A program made the position numbers and the translations under genes. A stretch of 64,000 nt of DNA from assembly GCA_020851235.1 (NCBI GenBank), contig JADZDD010000035.1, positions 558,001 to 622,000 of the forward strand, read 5' to 3'. Source of the DNA: Burkholderiales bacterium (lineage in GTDB: Bacteria > Pseudomonadota > Gammaproteobacteria > Burkholderiales > Casimicrobiaceae). Under the pieces are notes generated by a model that was not told the origin of the DNA, did not search any database, and was given only the letters and a program-made list of their open reading frames with translations. How positions within the stretch are numbered: the first letter of the stretch is position 1; the number at the start of each line of letters is the position of its first letter. Positions 1 to 9,778 of this stretch are shown here, piece after piece.

Positions 1-1
1 C

Positions 2-253
2 GACGTCACCGGCGGCCGGCTCGACGCCTACGCGCCACCGTTCGCACGCGAGAAGTGGCTGCAGCGCTTCGGCTTCTTCGAGGCGGCGGGAGATCGCTGG
101 TGGCCGATCGCCGGCGGCATCTACTTCCTGCGCGCGACGAAGCGCGTGCCCGGCATGCGCCTGCTCGCACCGACCTGGCAACAGCGCGAACGCCGTGAGA
201 AGGCGCTCGCTCCGGTACGCGAAGGTCTCACCACCTCCGACCGGCTCCCGTAG
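2..253 (+). CDS. C-terminal end of a SAM-dependent methyltransferase (partial)
   Basis: An open frame enters from the left edge and stops at 251-253, giving the last 83 residues of a protein. The tail (a phenylalanine-rich segment, then GGIYFLRATKRVPG and a charged end) resembles the C-terminus of the class I methyltransferases that commonly sit just before rnhA in betaproteobacteria. The stop lies only 6 bases before the rnhA start, so the two are probably co-transcribed. The SAM-binding part is outside the window, so the family rests on the tail and on gene order only. Confidence 0.6.
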   Translation, partial: DVTGGRLDAYAPPFAREKWLQRFGFFEAAGDRWWPIAGGIYFLRATKRVPGMRLLAPTWQQRERREKALAPVREGLTTSDRLP

Positions 254-259
254 GCGGCG

Positions 260-736
260 ATGACGACGCGCACGACGGACGTCGCCACGAGCGTTCCTGC
301 GGTCACGATCTATACGGACGGCGCCTGCAAGGGCAATCCGGGGGTCGGGGGCTGGGGGGCGCTGCTGAGAATCGGCGCCGACGAGAAGGAACTCTTCGGC
401 GGTGAGCCGCACACCACCAACAATCGCATGGAACTCCTCGCGGTGATTCGCGCCCTCGACGCGCTCGAGCAACCGGCAGCGGTCACGCTCTACACCGATT
501 CGCAGTACGTCAAGAACGGCATCGAGACGTGGATTCACGGCTGGCGGCGCAACGGCTGGAAGACGGCCGACCGCAAGCCGGTGAAGAACGCCGACCTGTG
601 GCGCGAACTCGAAGCCGCGGCGGCACGCCACGCCGTGCGCTGGCACTGGGTGCGCGGCCACACCGCCGACGTGGGCAACGAGCGCGCCGACGCGCTGGCC
701 AATCGTGGCGTCGCGAGCGTGCGCGCGCAGCGCTGA
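260..736 (+). CDS. rnhA: Ribonuclease HI
   Basis: A 158-residue ribonuclease HI that cuts the RNA strand of RNA-DNA hybrids in the cytoplasm, removing primers and R-loops. The N-terminal [11 protein letters not shown] motif holds the first catalytic Asp; NNRMELLAV holds the Glu; LYTDSQYV holds the next Asp; and [17 protein letters not shown] holds the flexible-loop His and the last Asp. All four acidic metal ligands are therefore present. About 15 extra residues precede the core, slightly longer than the E. coli enzyme. The ATG at 260 follows the upstream gene by 6 bases. In this lineage dnaQ often follows rnhA, but here the next gene lies on the opposite strand. Confidence 0.97.
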   Translation: MTTRTTDVATSVPAVTIYTDGACKGNPGVGGWGALLRIGADEKELFGGEPHTTNNRMELLAVIRALDALEQPAAVTLYTDSQYVKNGIETWIHGWRRNGWKTADRKPVKNADLWRELEAAAARHAVRWHWVRGHTADVGNERADALANRGVASVRAQR

Positions 737-751
737 CCGGCGACGCTGCGC

Positions 752-1093
752 TCATCCGCCGCCCGAGCGCGCCTTCTCCAGACGTCGCGCGAAGACCTGC
801 ATCTCCTTGCCCGCCTGCTTGTCGCCGCGCCGCTCGGCCACCGCGATGCCCTCGCGATACGCAGCAAGGGCGCCTTCGGTGTCGCCGGCATCGGTGAGCG
901 CGCGCCCCAGGAGCTTCCACGCCGCGGTATAGCCCGGATCGAGCGTCACCGCCTGGCGCAGGTGCATCGCCGCGGCTCGCGCGTCACCGGATTTCATGTA
1001 CTCGTTGCCGAGCGCGTAGCGCAGGAGCGCGCTGTCCTTGCCGGCCGCGAGCATCCGCTCGAAATTGACGAGCGCGGGTGAGGCCTCGCTCAT
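752..1093 (-). CDS. Small tetratricopeptide-repeat protein
   Basis: A 113-residue all-helical protein beginning MSEASPALVNFERML. At least two tetratricopeptide repeats are visible (around residues 24-58 and 59-92), with the usual A-x-x-x-G-x-x-Y and L-D-P-G-Y-x-x-A-W landmarks. No signal peptide or membrane segment is seen, so it is probably a cytoplasmic protein-protein adaptor. It is the last gene of the minus-strand run that starts with fadD and faces rnhA tail to tail with 15 bases between. The same frame stays open further upstream, but this ATG gives the protein-like start. Its partner is unknown. Confidence 0.8.
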   Translation of the reverse strand: MSEASPALVNFERMLAAGKDSALLRYALGNEYMKSGDARAAAMHLRQAVTLDPGYTAAWKLLGRALTDAGDTEGALAAYREGIAVAERRGDKQAGKEMQVFARRLEKARSGGG

Positions 1094-1146
1094 CGGCGCA
1101 CCCGGTCGTTCGTCGCTGGCGCGAGATTCACCGCCATGCGACCCGC

Positions 1147-1794
1147 CTACTGCCGGATGAAGTCGCCGGTCTCGCAGTCGACGCGGCGCATCGGAAACAC
1201 GGCCTTGCGCTCCTCGCCCTTCAACTTGCCCTGGATCGTGGCGTAGAGCCATCCTTCCGGCGACCGGCGATACACGATCTCCTGCGGAAAGTCGTTCGCG
1301 GGATTGCGAAACGTGTACAGCGTCGCATCGTCGTCGGGAGTGATCGTCGCCAGCTTGAACCGCGTCTCGTGCTGCCCGGACGGAATCGCGACGTAGTACA
1401 CGCCATCGGGCAGCGCCTCGATGCGCAGGTACTCGTAGTTCTGCACCTTCCCCTGATACACCGTCGAGCCCACGCCGAGGAGCATCGTGCCGCGCACTGG
1501 CGTCCAGTGCTCGCGGAAGCTGCGCTGATTGACGTTGCCCGCCCAGCAGCCCTCGAGCCACGCGAGGGCCACGACGTCGTTGACGTCGGTCGATACCGGC
1601 TGCGCGCCCGGAGCGATCGGCCACGCCGTGGGCGCGGACGAGGCCGGCGCAGCCGTCGGTGGTGTCGACGCTGTCGCGGGCGGGGCCACGGCCGAAGTCC
1701 CGGAGGCCGGAGTCGTCTGGCAGCCGGCGACTCCCACCAGCGCCAGCGTCGCCAGGCTCATGGGCAACAGACACCGCCCGCGGATCGCGTGCAT
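1147..1794 (-). CDS. Putative lipoprotein with DUF6265-like domain
   Basis: A predicted 215-residue lipoprotein. The start at 1794 gives a basic N-terminus, a hydrophobic stretch and a lipobox ending LVGVAGC, with Cys as the first residue of the mature protein. An Ala/Pro/Thr-rich linker follows. The rest holds the WLEGCWAG and FREHWTPVRGTMLLGVG segments typical of the DUF6265 family, a lipocalin-like beta fold of unknown function. An upstream in-frame ATG at 1851 would place the lipobox too deep, so it was not chosen. It starts 7 bases after the stop of the chalcone isomerase-like gene, so the two are probably in one transcript with the fatty-acid genes. Role unknown. Confidence 0.75.
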   Translation of the reverse strand: MHAIRGRCLLPMSLATLALVGVAGCQTTPASGTSAVAPPATASTPPTAAPASSAPTAWPIAPGAQPVSTDVNDVVALAWLEGCWAGNVNQRSFREHWTPVRGTMLLGVGSTVYQGKVQNYEYLRIEALPDGVYYVAIPSGQHETRFKLATITPDDDATLYTFRNPANDFPQEIVYRRSPEGWLYATIQGKLKGEERKAVFPMRRVDCETGDFIRQ

Positions 1795-1801
1795 GGTCGT
1801 T

Positions 1802-2359
1802 CTAGCCACCGAGCATCGCCGTCTTGAGGTCGGCCTGCGCCGGCTTGTCACCGATCCACACCTTGGTCAGCGCGCGATTGAATGCAGCGCCGGGGATCGA
1901 ACCCTTGGCCGTGCCGTTGAGGGTGATCCGGGTGGCGTCGTCGACGAAGTCGAGCGTGACGACGTCCTTCTCCTTGACCTCGCCGAACGTCTTCATGATC
2001 GATACGAGCTGGTCCGCCTGCGCCTGCACCGCAGAAAGCTCCGCCGGCGTGTTGTTGTCCTTGAGCCCGTCGACGAGGGCACCGACGAGCTGATCGGCGG
2101 TGAGGTCGCGCAGAAGGTTCATCTGGATTCGCCGCGGCCCCTTGGCGAGCACCGCCGCGGCCGTCGTCGCCTTCGCCGGCAGGTAAAGACTGCCGACGTA
2201 CACCTTGAAGATCACCCGCGTGCGCACGCCGGCGCCGTTCAATACGAGCTCGGATCCTCCCACGCTCGCCTTGTCCGGAAGGTTGACCCCGCCGACCTCG
2301 GCGGCCTGGGCGGCGGTCGCGACGGCGAGCGCCCCCAACAACGTGACCAGCTTGCGCAT
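1802..2359 (-). CDS. Chalcone isomerase-like periplasmic protein
   Basis: A 185-residue protein with a clear Sec signal peptide (MRKLVTLLGALAVATAAQAA, cleaved after AQA). The body matches the bacterial chalcone isomerase-like family: VGGVNLPDKASVGGSELVLNG near the start, then FKVYVGSLYLP and LRDLTADQLVGAL. In plants this fold includes both true isomerases and fatty-acid-binding proteins. The bacterial relatives are mostly uncharacterised, and a fatty-acid-binding role would suit its place directly after a thiolase in a beta-oxidation run. That role is an inference. Confidence 0.8.
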   Translation of the reverse strand: MRKLVTLLGALAVATAAQAAEVGGVNLPDKASVGGSELVLNGAGVRTRVIFKVYVGSLYLPAKATTAAAVLAKGPRRIQMNLLRDLTADQLVGALVDGLKDNNTPAELSAVQAQADQLVSIMKTFGEVKEKDVVTLDFVDDATRITLNGTAKGSIPGAAFNRALTKVWIGDKPAQADLKTAMLGG

Positions 2360-2380
2360 GCGCTTCTCCCTTGGCGATCG

Positions 2381-3577
2381 TCAGACGGCTTCGAAAAGTC
2401 CCGCCGCACCCATGCCGGTGCCGATGCACATCGTCACCATGCCGTACTTCCCGCGGCGCCGGCGCAGCCCGTGCGTGAGCGTGGCGGTGCGAATCGCCCC
2501 GGTCGCACCCAGCGGATGCCCCAACGCGATCGCACCGCCCAGCGGATTGACCTTCGCCGGATCGAGCGCGAGTTCGCGCATCACGACGAGCGTCTGCGCG
2601 GCAAACGCCTCGTTGAGCTCGATCCAGTCGAGCTGGTCGGCACGCAGCCCGGCGCGGGTCAGCACCTTGGGAATCGCCGCGATGGGGCCGATGCCCATGA
2701 TCTCGGGCGGCACGCCAGCGACGGCAAATCCCATCCAGCGCGCGAGCGGCGTGAGCGCGAGCTCGCGCACGACGCGCTCGGAGACGAGGATCGCGGCCGC
2801 GGCGCCGTCGGACATCTGCGAGCTGTTGCCGGCCGTCACGCTCCCCTTCGCCGCGAAGACCGGCCGCAGCTTCGCGAGGCCGGCAAGGCTCGTGTCGGCA
2901 CGCGGACCCTCGTCCTGCGCGACGACCCTCTCGTGCGTCACCACGCGCTCCGTGGCGAGATCGGGCAGGTGCTCGCGCACGGTGAAGGGCGTGATCTCCT
3001 GCGCGAACTCGCCGGCCGCCTGCGCCGCCAGCGCGCGACGGTGCGATTCGGCCGCGTAGGCGTCCTGATCCTCGCGCGAGACCTTCCATTGGGTCGCAAC
3101 GCGCTCGGCGGTAAGGCCCATTCCGTAGGCGATGCCGATGGTCTCGTCGTGCGCAAAGATCGCCTCGTTGAGCGCGAGGCGACCCGCCATCGGCACCATG
3201 CTCATGCTCTCGGTGCCGGCCGCGATCACGATGTCGGCCTCGCCCGTGCGAATGCGGTCGGCCGCGATCGACACGGCGTTGAGGCCCGACGAGCAGAAGC
3301 GGTTCACCGTCATCCCCGCCACGCTCACCGGGAGCCCCGCGAGCAGGACACCGATGCGGGCGACGTTCATGCCCTGCTCGTACTCGGGCATCGCACAACC
3401 GGTGATCACGTCGTCCACCCGCGCCGGATCGATCGCAGGCACCTGGGCCAGCACGCTCGTGAGCGCGTGCGCGAGCAGCGTGTCCGGACGTGTGGACTTG
3501 AACATGCCGCGCGGCGCCTTGCCCACTGCGGTGCGGGTCGAGGCGACGATGTAGGCGTCCTGGAGTTGTTTCGTCAT
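2381..3577 (-). CDS. fadA: Acetyl-CoA acyltransferase (thiolase)
   Basis: A 398-residue thiolase catalysing the last step of beta-oxidation: 3-ketoacyl-CoA plus CoA gives acetyl-CoA and a shortened acyl-CoA. The nucleophile Cys95 lies in NRFCSSGLNAVS, the GHPLGATGA segment holds the catalytic His, and CIGTGMGAAG near the end holds the second Cys. The start MTKQLQDAYIVASTRT is the standard thiolase N-terminus; the frame is open 62 codons further upstream, but that part is antiparallel coding noise inside the next gene. It lies 35 bases after the HAD/ECH enzyme, with which it should form a trifunctional complex. fadA is used for function; no strict orthology to the E. coli gene is claimed. Confidence 0.93.
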   Translation of the reverse strand: MTKQLQDAYIVASTRTAVGKAPRGMFKSTRPDTLLAHALTSVLAQVPAIDPARVDDVITGCAMPEYEQGMNVARIGVLLAGLPVSVAGMTVNRFCSSGLNAVSIAADRIRTGEADIVIAAGTESMSMVPMAGRLALNEAIFAHDETIGIAYGMGLTAERVATQWKVSREDQDAYAAESHRRALAAQAAGEFAQEITPFTVREHLPDLATERVVTHERVVAQDEGPRADTSLAGLAKLRPVFAAKGSVTAGNSSQMSDGAAAAILVSERVVRELALTPLARWMGFAVAGVPPEIMGIGPIAAIPKVLTRAGLRADQLDWIELNEAFAAQTLVVMRELALDPAKVNPLGGAIALGHPLGATGAIRTATLTHGLRRRRGKYGMVTMCIGTGMGAAGLFEAV

Positions 3578-3612
3578 GGGAGTGCCCGATGGCAAAGGTG
3601 GCAGGCGCGCGA

Positions 3613-6015
3613 TCAATTGCGCAGCGGCTTGCCGGTGGCGAGCGTGTGCGCGATGCGGGCCTGCGTGCGGGCGTCGCGCAGCAGCGCCATGAATTCGCGC
3701 CGCTCGACATCGAGGAGCCATTGCTCGTCGACGACGCTCCCCGATTCGATCTCGCCGCCGCACAGCACGCGGGCGATGCGGCGTCCGATCTCGAAGTCGT
3801 ACGCGCTGATGTAGCCGCCGTCGCGCATGTTGACGAGCAGCATGGTGAGGGTGGCGATGCCGGTCTTGCCGACCACGGGAATCGCTCGCGCCGGCAATGG
3901 CGGCCGGTAGCCGGCGTCGGCAAGCGCGCGCGCCTGCGTGCGAGCGACGTGCAGCACCTCGTGCGCATTGGGCACGACGATGTCGGAGGCGCGCAGGTAG
4001 CCGAGCTCTTGGGCCTCGAGCGCGCTCTTCGCCACCGTGGCGGTGGCCACCGACTGGAAATACGTGCGAATGAACGGCAGCGCGTCGATCTGGCTGCCGG
4101 CGGCGCCGCGGCGGACCTCATGTGCCGCGCGCTGGGCGAGCTCCGTGCAGCCGCCTCCGGCCGGGAGGAGCCCCACCCCCGCCTCGACGAGTCCGATGTA
4201 CGACTCCAGCGCGGCGACGGTGCGGGTGGCGTGCAGGATGAACTCGCACGACCCGCCGAGCGCCATCCCGCGCACGGCGCACACGGTCGGCACGAGGCTC
4301 GAGCGCAGGCGTTGCGACGTCCGCTGGAACTTGGCGACGATCGCCTCGATGGCCGCGAAGTCGCCTGCCTTGATCGCGGGCTCCAGCGCCGCGAGATTGG
4401 CGCCGAGCGAGAACGGTTCGCGCGTCTGCCAGAGGACGACGCCGGCCAACTCCCGCTCGGCGACGTCGATCGCGCGCAGGATGCCGTCGAGCACGCCCTC
4501 GCCGATCGTGTTCGCCTTGGTCTTGAACGAAACGATGCCGACGTCGTCACCCAGGTGCCAGAAGCGCACGTCGTCGGTCTCGAAGATCGTGGTGCCCTTG
4601 GTGCGCGCCTCGCCGATGACCGGATCGGGAAAATCCTGCCGCCGGTAGACGGCAAGGTCGCGCCGTGGCGTGAAAGCATCGCGGGCCGGCGCGTACGCGC
4701 CCGCTGCCGCATGCACGCCGGAGGCGGCCCGTACCGTGGCACCGGTCACCCACGCCGGCAGGGCGACGCTCGCGAGCGCGCGTCCCGCCGCGATGTCCTC
4801 GGCGACCCAGTCGGCGACGGTCGTCCATCCCGCCGCCTGCCAGGTCTCGAACGGACCCTGTTGCCAGCCGAAGCCCCAGCGGATCGCGAGGTCGACGTCA
4901 CGCGCATTGTCGGCAATGGCCGCGAGGTGATACGCGCTGTAGTGAAAGAGGTCGCGAAAGACCGCCCACAGGAACTGCGCCTGCGGATGCGGACAGGCGC
5001 GCAGCGCGGCGAACCGCTCGGCGGGCGCGCGGATCGCAAGGATCGTCGCCACCTCGGGAGCGACACTGCCCTCGGCCTTGCGGTAGGTCTTCGTCGCCGG
5101 GTCGAGGACCTCGATCTCCTTGCCGGGCTTGCGGAAGTAGCCGGCCTTCGTCTTCGCTCCCAGGGCCCCTTGCGCGACGAGCGCCGCGAGCACCGGCGGC
5201 GTCCCGAAGAGCGGGTGCCACGGGTCGTCGGGGAGCGTATCGCGCATCGTCTGCACGACGTGCGCCATGGTGTCGAGACCGACGACGTCGGCGGTGCGGT
5301 AGGTGGCGCTCTTGGCGCGTCCGATCGCGGGGCCGGTGAGCGCGTCGACGACGTCGAAGGAGAGCCCGAACGCCTCGGTGTGCCGCATCGTCGCCAGCAC
5401 CGAGAAGATGCCGATCCGGTTGGCGATGAAGTTCGGCGTGTCGCGCGCGCGGATCACGCCCTTGCCGAGCGTGGTCGTGAGGAACGTCTCGAGCGCATCG
5501 AGGAGCGATGCCTGGGTCCGCGGGGCGGGCGTGATCTCGACCAGGTGCATGTACCGCGGCGGATTGAAGAAATGAACGCCGCAAAAGCGCTCCTGCACCG
5601 CCTCCGGGAGCATCCCCGCCAGCGCGGCAAGCGAGAGCCCCGACGTGTTCGAGGCGAGCACCGCGTGTGGCGCGAGGTGCGGTGCCACCTTCGTGTACAG
5701 GTCCTGCTTCCAGTCGAGGCGCTCGGCGATCGCCTCGATGACGAGATCGCACTGCGCGAGACGGGGCAGGTCGCTTCCGTAGTTGCACGCGGTGATTGCA
5801 CCGGCACGATCCTTCGCCGCGAGCGGCGCCGGATCGATGCGACCGAGGTGGGCGATCGCCTTCGTCGCGAGCGCGTTGGGGTCGTCGCCAGGTCCAGGCA
5901 GGTCGAAGAGCAGCGACTCGATGCCGGCGTTGGCGAGGTGTGCCGCGATCTGTGCGCCCATCACGCCGGCGCCGAGGACCGCGGCTTTGTGCACCAGAAA
6001 GGTAGAGGAGGTCAT
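3613..6015 (-). CDS. 3-hydroxyacyl-CoA dehydrogenase/enoyl-CoA hydratase (HAD-ECH order)
   Basis: An 800-residue multifunctional beta-oxidation enzyme hydrating enoyl-CoA and oxidising 3-hydroxyacyl-CoA with NAD. The N-terminal Rossmann motif VLGAGVMGAQIAAHLA (residues 13-28) and the GVHFFNPPRYMHLVEI segment mark the dehydrogenase; two helical C-terminal dehydrogenase domains follow. A crotonase-fold hydratase begins near residue 490 (GIVSFKTKANTIGEG, then GLVEAGVGLLPAGGG). This order, dehydrogenase first, is that of the FadN family and is opposite to E. coli FadB/FadJ and to the second multifunctional enzyme at 9951-11864. It lies between fadL and a thiolase. Confidence 0.92.
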   Translation of the reverse strand: MTSSTFLVHKAAVLGAGVMGAQIAAHLANAGIESLLFDLPGPGDDPNALATKAIAHLGRIDPAPLAAKDRAGAITACNYGSDLPRLAQCDLVIEAIAERLDWKQDLYTKVAPHLAPHAVLASNTSGLSLAALAGMLPEAVQERFCGVHFFNPPRYMHLVEITPAPRTQASLLDALETFLTTTLGKGVIRARDTPNFIANRIGIFSVLATMRHTEAFGLSFDVVDALTGPAIGRAKSATYRTADVVGLDTMAHVVQTMRDTLPDDPWHPLFGTPPVLAALVAQGALGAKTKAGYFRKPGKEIEVLDPATKTYRKAEGSVAPEVATILAIRAPAERFAALRACPHPQAQFLWAVFRDLFHYSAYHLAAIADNARDVDLAIRWGFGWQQGPFETWQAAGWTTVADWVAEDIAAGRALASVALPAWVTGATVRAASGVHAAAGAYAPARDAFTPRRDLAVYRRQDFPDPVIGEARTKGTTIFETDDVRFWHLGDDVGIVSFKTKANTIGEGVLDGILRAIDVAERELAGVVLWQTREPFSLGANLAALEPAIKAGDFAAIEAIVAKFQRTSQRLRSSLVPTVCAVRGMALGGSCEFILHATRTVAALESYIGLVEAGVGLLPAGGGCTELAQRAAHEVRRGAAGSQIDALPFIRTYFQSVATATVAKSALEAQELGYLRASDIVVPNAHEVLHVARTQARALADAGYRPPLPARAIPVVGKTGIATLTMLLVNMRDGGYISAYDFEIGRRIARVLCGGEIESGSVVDEQWLLDVERREFMALLRDARTQARIAHTLATGKPLRN

Positions 6016-6121
6016 GCGAGAAGCCTCCCGCTCACGCGGGGGAGAAGGTGCGGCAGGAAACGCGCCCCTGCCGGGACGGCAGCGGCGGACCGCGCGCGAC
6101 GCGCGGCCCGCAGCGTTACGG

Positions 6122-7534
6122 TCAGAACGAATACGTCATCTGGCCGCCGACGATGAACACGCTCGTGTCGTAATCACCCTTGATGAGGCCGTTTTGCGCG
6201 GTGCTGCCCGCGTTGTTGTTCGACGGCGCGCTCGACGTCCAGATGTAGGTGAGACCGAGGTCGAGCTTCAGCTGCTTCGACCAGCCGTACTGCACGCCCC
6301 CCGACAGCCAGTAGCGATCGGAGTCGGGAAGCCGCGGCGTGCGCTCGGCGTCACGCACCGGCGACTGGTCGAAGGCGAAGCCTCCGCGGAATTTCCACTT
6401 GTCTCCCATGAAGTAGCTCGCGCCGACCGAGGCCCGCCAGGTGTCGCGGAAATTCTCGTAGGTCGACGCCAGCACGCTGCCGGTGGTGCGGGTGAAGGTG
6501 AGGTACTCGATCTTCGACCAGTCGGTGAACTGGATGTCGGCCATCACCTCCCAGCTCGGATTGAGCCGCGAGTACACCGACAGGTTGCTGATCGACGGCA
6601 GTTCGATGTCGGACGTGACGCCGCCGCTCGCCAGCACGTTGTTGACCGCCGGGGCGAGCGCGGCGCCGATCGGAGCCAGGGAGGGCGGAAGTGGCGGCAG
6701 CGCGGGGTTGCCGAAGTTGACGTTGCCGTCGACGCCGTACTTGATCGACGAGCGATAGTGCCCGCCGATGCGCGTCGACGGTGTCACGTTCCACAGGAAG
6801 CCCAGGTTCCAGCCCCACGCCCAGTCGTCGCCGGTGACGCTCACCGACGAATCGAGGCCGCCGGTCGAGGCGATGAACGGCGCTACCGCCGCGGGCGGTA
6901 TGAGACCGCCGGCCGCGGCCGTCTGTGCGGCCTGGGCAAGGGCGGCCGAGTAGTTCGCGTTGCTCGTGAATGTCGCCTTGATCCGCTGGTAGTCGACGCC
7001 CACACCGACGCTGAACTGGTCGTTGATGCGCCACGACACCGCGGGGTTGACGTTGAGCGTCTCGACCTTCGAGCGCAGCGCGTGGTAGCGCCCGAGCCAG
7101 CCGTCGTCCCAATTGGTCTCGAGGCCGAACGGCACGCCGACGCCGATGCCGAAGGCAAACTGCTTGTTGATCGGCACGAGGAGGTACATCGCGGGGACCG
7201 CGGCGCCCTTGCCTGCCTGCCCGCCCTCGTTACCCAGCGGCTGGTTGAACGCGGCGATCGAGCCGTCGTTGTTGAACTTCGCCGACGGGAAGATGCCGTT
7301 CACGGCAGCAACGATCTGGATCGTCGAGAAGTTCGCCATCCCGGCGGGATTGGACCAGATCGTCGACGCATCTTCTGCCGCGGCAGCGCCGCCGGCGTAG
7401 GCATTGCCAAGGCCACTCACGCTTTGCTCCTGCAGCGCGAACGCCGAGCCGAACGCCTGCTGTGCCGCGACGGCGAACACCAACGCAGCGATGGCCTGCG
7501 TGACCTTCTTCCGGGGCATCGAAGCGAATTGCAT
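6122..7534 (-). CDS. fadL: Outer-membrane long-chain fatty acid transporter, FadL family
   Basis: A 470-residue FadL/OmpP1/TodX-family beta-barrel that passes long-chain fatty acids or other hydrophobic molecules across the outer membrane. A signal peptide (MQFASMPRKKVTQAIAALVF onward, cleaved near AFGSA) is followed by the family N-terminus SAFALQEQSVSGLGNAYAGG and the NPA motif in IWSNPAGMANF. The C-terminus ends in MTYSF, a terminal aromatic residue as expected for outer-membrane barrels. The start at 7534 has an AGGAG ribosome-binding site 8 bases upstream. Neighbours fadD and two oxidation enzymes support a fatty-acid substrate. Confidence 0.93.
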   Translation of the reverse strand: MQFASMPRKKVTQAIAALVFAVAAQQAFGSAFALQEQSVSGLGNAYAGGAAAAEDASTIWSNPAGMANFSTIQIVAAVNGIFPSAKFNNDGSIAAFNQPLGNEGGQAGKGAAVPAMYLLVPINKQFAFGIGVGVPFGLETNWDDGWLGRYHALRSKVETLNVNPAVSWRINDQFSVGVGVDYQRIKATFTSNANYSAALAQAAQTAAAGGLIPPAAVAPFIASTGGLDSSVSVTGDDWAWGWNLGFLWNVTPSTRIGGHYRSSIKYGVDGNVNFGNPALPPLPPSLAPIGAALAPAVNNVLASGGVTSDIELPSISNLSVYSRLNPSWEVMADIQFTDWSKIEYLTFTRTTGSVLASTYENFRDTWRASVGASYFMGDKWKFRGGFAFDQSPVRDAERTPRLPDSDRYWLSGGVQYGWSKQLKLDLGLTYIWTSSAPSNNNAGSTAQNGLIKGDYDTSVFIVGGQMTYSF

Positions 7535-7653
7535 GAAGAAATCTCCTGATGGCGTGGGTTGTGAATGACGAAACGATGCCTGCGCATGCCGGACGCGAAC
7601 CTGCCCGCGCCCCTCGTGGGAACTATACACCGGCACCCTCGGGATCGCCGGGT

Positions 7654-8079
7654 TCATGGGTCGGGGAGCTCCCGCGGGCGCCGTTCGCCATCGGTTGCCA
7701 CGTAGGTGAGGCTCGCCTCGGTGACCTTGACCGTGACCTGGTCGCGCGGATCGCGCTGCGCGTAGACCTCGACGTCGACCGTGATCGAGGTCCGACCGAC
7801 GTGCGAGATCTCGGCGTAGAAGGTCACGAGATCACCCACGTGCACCGGATGCTTGAACGTGAACGAGTTGACCGCCACGGTGGCGACCCGCCCCCGCGCC
7901 CGCCGCGCCGCAATGACGCCACCGGCGATGTCGACCTGTGCCATGATCCAGCCGCCGAAGATGTCGCCGTGCTGGTTCGTGTCGCCCGGCATCGGGACCA
8001 CGCGCAGCACCGGCTCCTGACGCGGCAGGTACATCTCCTGCGGTCGCGGCGCTGCGCCGGGGGTGGAGTGCGTGGACAC
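7654..8079 (-). CDS. Hotdog-fold acyl-CoA thioesterase
   Basis: A protein of up to 141 residues resembling YciA-type acyl-CoA thioesterases, which hydrolyse acyl-CoA to free acid and CoA. Diagnostic segments are PMPGDTNQHGDIFGGWIMAQ (hotdog helix with the catalytic Asp/His region) and VAVNSFTFKHPVHVGDLVTF. The GTG at 8079 lies 3 bases after the fadD stop; an ATG at 8034 (MYLPRQEP) is an alternative and trims a low-complexity leader. Placed beside a CoA ligase, it may protect against over-accumulation of acyl-CoA. Confidence 0.88.
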   Translation of the reverse strand: MSTHSTPGAAPRPQEMYLPRQEPVLRVVPMPGDTNQHGDIFGGWIMAQVDIAGGVIAARRARGRVATVAVNSFTFKHPVHVGDLVTFYAEISHVGRTSITVDVEVYAQRDPRDQVTVKVTEASLTYVATDGERRPRELPDP

Positions 8080-8082
8080 GCG

Positions 8083-9762
8083 TCACGCCGCCTTCGCGCG
8101 CTTGGCTTCGTCGCGCAGTTCGCGGCGCAGGATCTTGCCGACGTTCGACTTGGGGAGCTCGGCCCGGAACTCGATCTCGCGCGGAATCTTGTAGCCGGTG
8201 AGATTGTCGCGGCAGAACTGCATGAGCACGTCGGCGGTGAGCGCGGGATCCTTCTTCACCACGAAGAGCTTCACCGCCTCGCCGGACTTCTTGTCAGGCA
8301 CACCGATCGCCGCGCACTCGAGCACACCCGGATGCCCCGCGAGCACGCCCTCGATCTCGTTGGGATAGACGTTGAAGCCCGAGACCAGGATCATGTCCTT
8401 CTTGCGATCGACAATCCGCACGAAGCCGCGCTCATCCATGACGCCGATGTCGCCGGTGGCGAACCAGCCGTCCTTGTCCATGACCTTGGCGGTCTCGTCG
8501 GGCCGCTGCCAGTAGCCCGCCATCACCTGAGGGCCGCGCACGCAGATCTCGCCCGGCTGGCCGAGCGGCACCTCGGCACCGGCGTCGTCGCGCAGCATGA
8601 GATCGGTGGACGGGATCGGCAGGCCGATGCTGCCGTTGTAGGCGGGCAGGTCGAGCGGATTGATGGTGACGGCCGGCGACGTCTCGGTCAGCCCGTACGC
8701 CTCGATCAGCGGGTGGCCGGTGATCTGCTTCCACTTGAGCGCCACCGCCTCCTGCACCGCCATGCCGCCACCGAGGGTGATGCGCAGCGACGAGAAGTCG
8801 AGTCGCGCGAAGTCGGCATTGTTGACGAGCGCGTTGAACAGCGTATTGACGCCGGTGATGGCGGTGAAGCGGTACTTCGCGATCTCCTTGACGAAGCCGG
8901 GAATGTCGCGCGGATTGGGAATGAGGACATTCTCGCCACCCACCGACATGAAGACGAGGCAGTTCGCGGTGAGCGAGAAGATGTGATAGAGCGGCAACGG
9001 CGTGATGATCACCTCGCGGCGATTGGCGTCGAGCATCGGCGCCACCCACGCGCGGGCCTGGAGCATGTTGGCGACGACGTTGCGATTGATGAGCATCGCC
9101 CCCTTGGCGACACCGGTGGTGCCGCCGGTGTACTGCAGGAACGCGATGTCGTCGTGACCGAGCGCCACCCGCTCGAGCGAGCGCCGGCGACCGTCGGCGA
9201 GCGCGTCGGAGAGGCGAATCGAACCCGGCAGCGAGAACTTCGGCACCATCTTCTTCACGTGCCGCAGCACGAAGTCGACGAGGACGCCCTTCAATCCGAG
9301 CAGCTCGCCGATCGAGGTGACGACGACCTGGCGCACCTTGGTGCGACCGACGACCTCGGCGACGATATGCGCGAAGTTCTCGACGCACACCAGCACTTCG
9401 GCCCCCGAATCCGCGAGCTGGTGCTCGAGCTCGCGTGCGGTGTACAGCGGATTGACGTTCACCACCGTGCAGCCGGCGCGCAACGTCCCGAAGAGGCAGA
9501 TCGGGTACTGCAGGATGTTGGGCATCATGAGTGCGATGCGCGCGCCCTTCTTGCAGCCCAGGCCCTGCAGCCACCCTCCGAAGGCCTTCGACAGCGTATC
9601 GAGCTCACCGAAAGTGATCGACTTGCCCATGCACGTGAAGGCCGGCCGCGTGGCGTACTTGCCCACGCTCTCCTCGAAGAGGTCACGCACCGACGCGTAC
9701 TGGTCGATGTCGATCTGCGCCGGGACACCCTTCGGGTAGCTCTTGATCCAGATTCTTTCCAC
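8083..9762 (-). CDS. fadD: Long-chain fatty-acid-CoA ligase
   Basis: A 559-residue AMP-forming ligase activating fatty acids to acyl-CoA. The P-loop-like motif [14 protein letters not shown], the core [10 protein letters not shown] and the hinge/A8 motif [16 protein letters not shown] are all present, as is the C-terminal catalytic Lys region [12 protein letters not shown]. Length and start ([18 protein letters not shown]) match FadD closely. The gene heads the run fadD-thioesterase-fadL-HAD/ECH-thiolase. A 188-base gap separates it from the end of the psrA-like operon, so it probably has its own promoter. Confidence 0.94.
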   Translation of the reverse strand: MERIWIKSYPKGVPAQIDIDQYASVRDLFEESVGKYATRPAFTCMGKSITFGELDTLSKAFGGWLQGLGCKKGARIALMMPNILQYPICLFGTLRAGCTVVNVNPLYTARELEHQLADSGAEVLVCVENFAHIVAEVVGRTKVRQVVVTSIGELLGLKGVLVDFVLRHVKKMVPKFSLPGSIRLSDALADGRRRSLERVALGHDDIAFLQYTGGTTGVAKGAMLINRNVVANMLQARAWVAPMLDANRREVIITPLPLYHIFSLTANCLVFMSVGGENVLIPNPRDIPGFVKEIAKYRFTAITGVNTLFNALVNNADFARLDFSSLRITLGGGMAVQEAVALKWKQITGHPLIEAYGLTETSPAVTINPLDLPAYNGSIGLPIPSTDLMLRDDAGAEVPLGQPGEICVRGPQVMAGYWQRPDETAKVMDKDGWFATGDIGVMDERGFVRIVDRKKDMILVSGFNVYPNEIEGVLAGHPGVLECAAIGVPDKKSGEAVKLFVVKKDPALTADVLMQFCRDNLTGYKIPREIEFRAELPKSNVGKILRRELRDEAKRAKAA

Positions 9763-9778
9763 GACGATCCTCCATTCG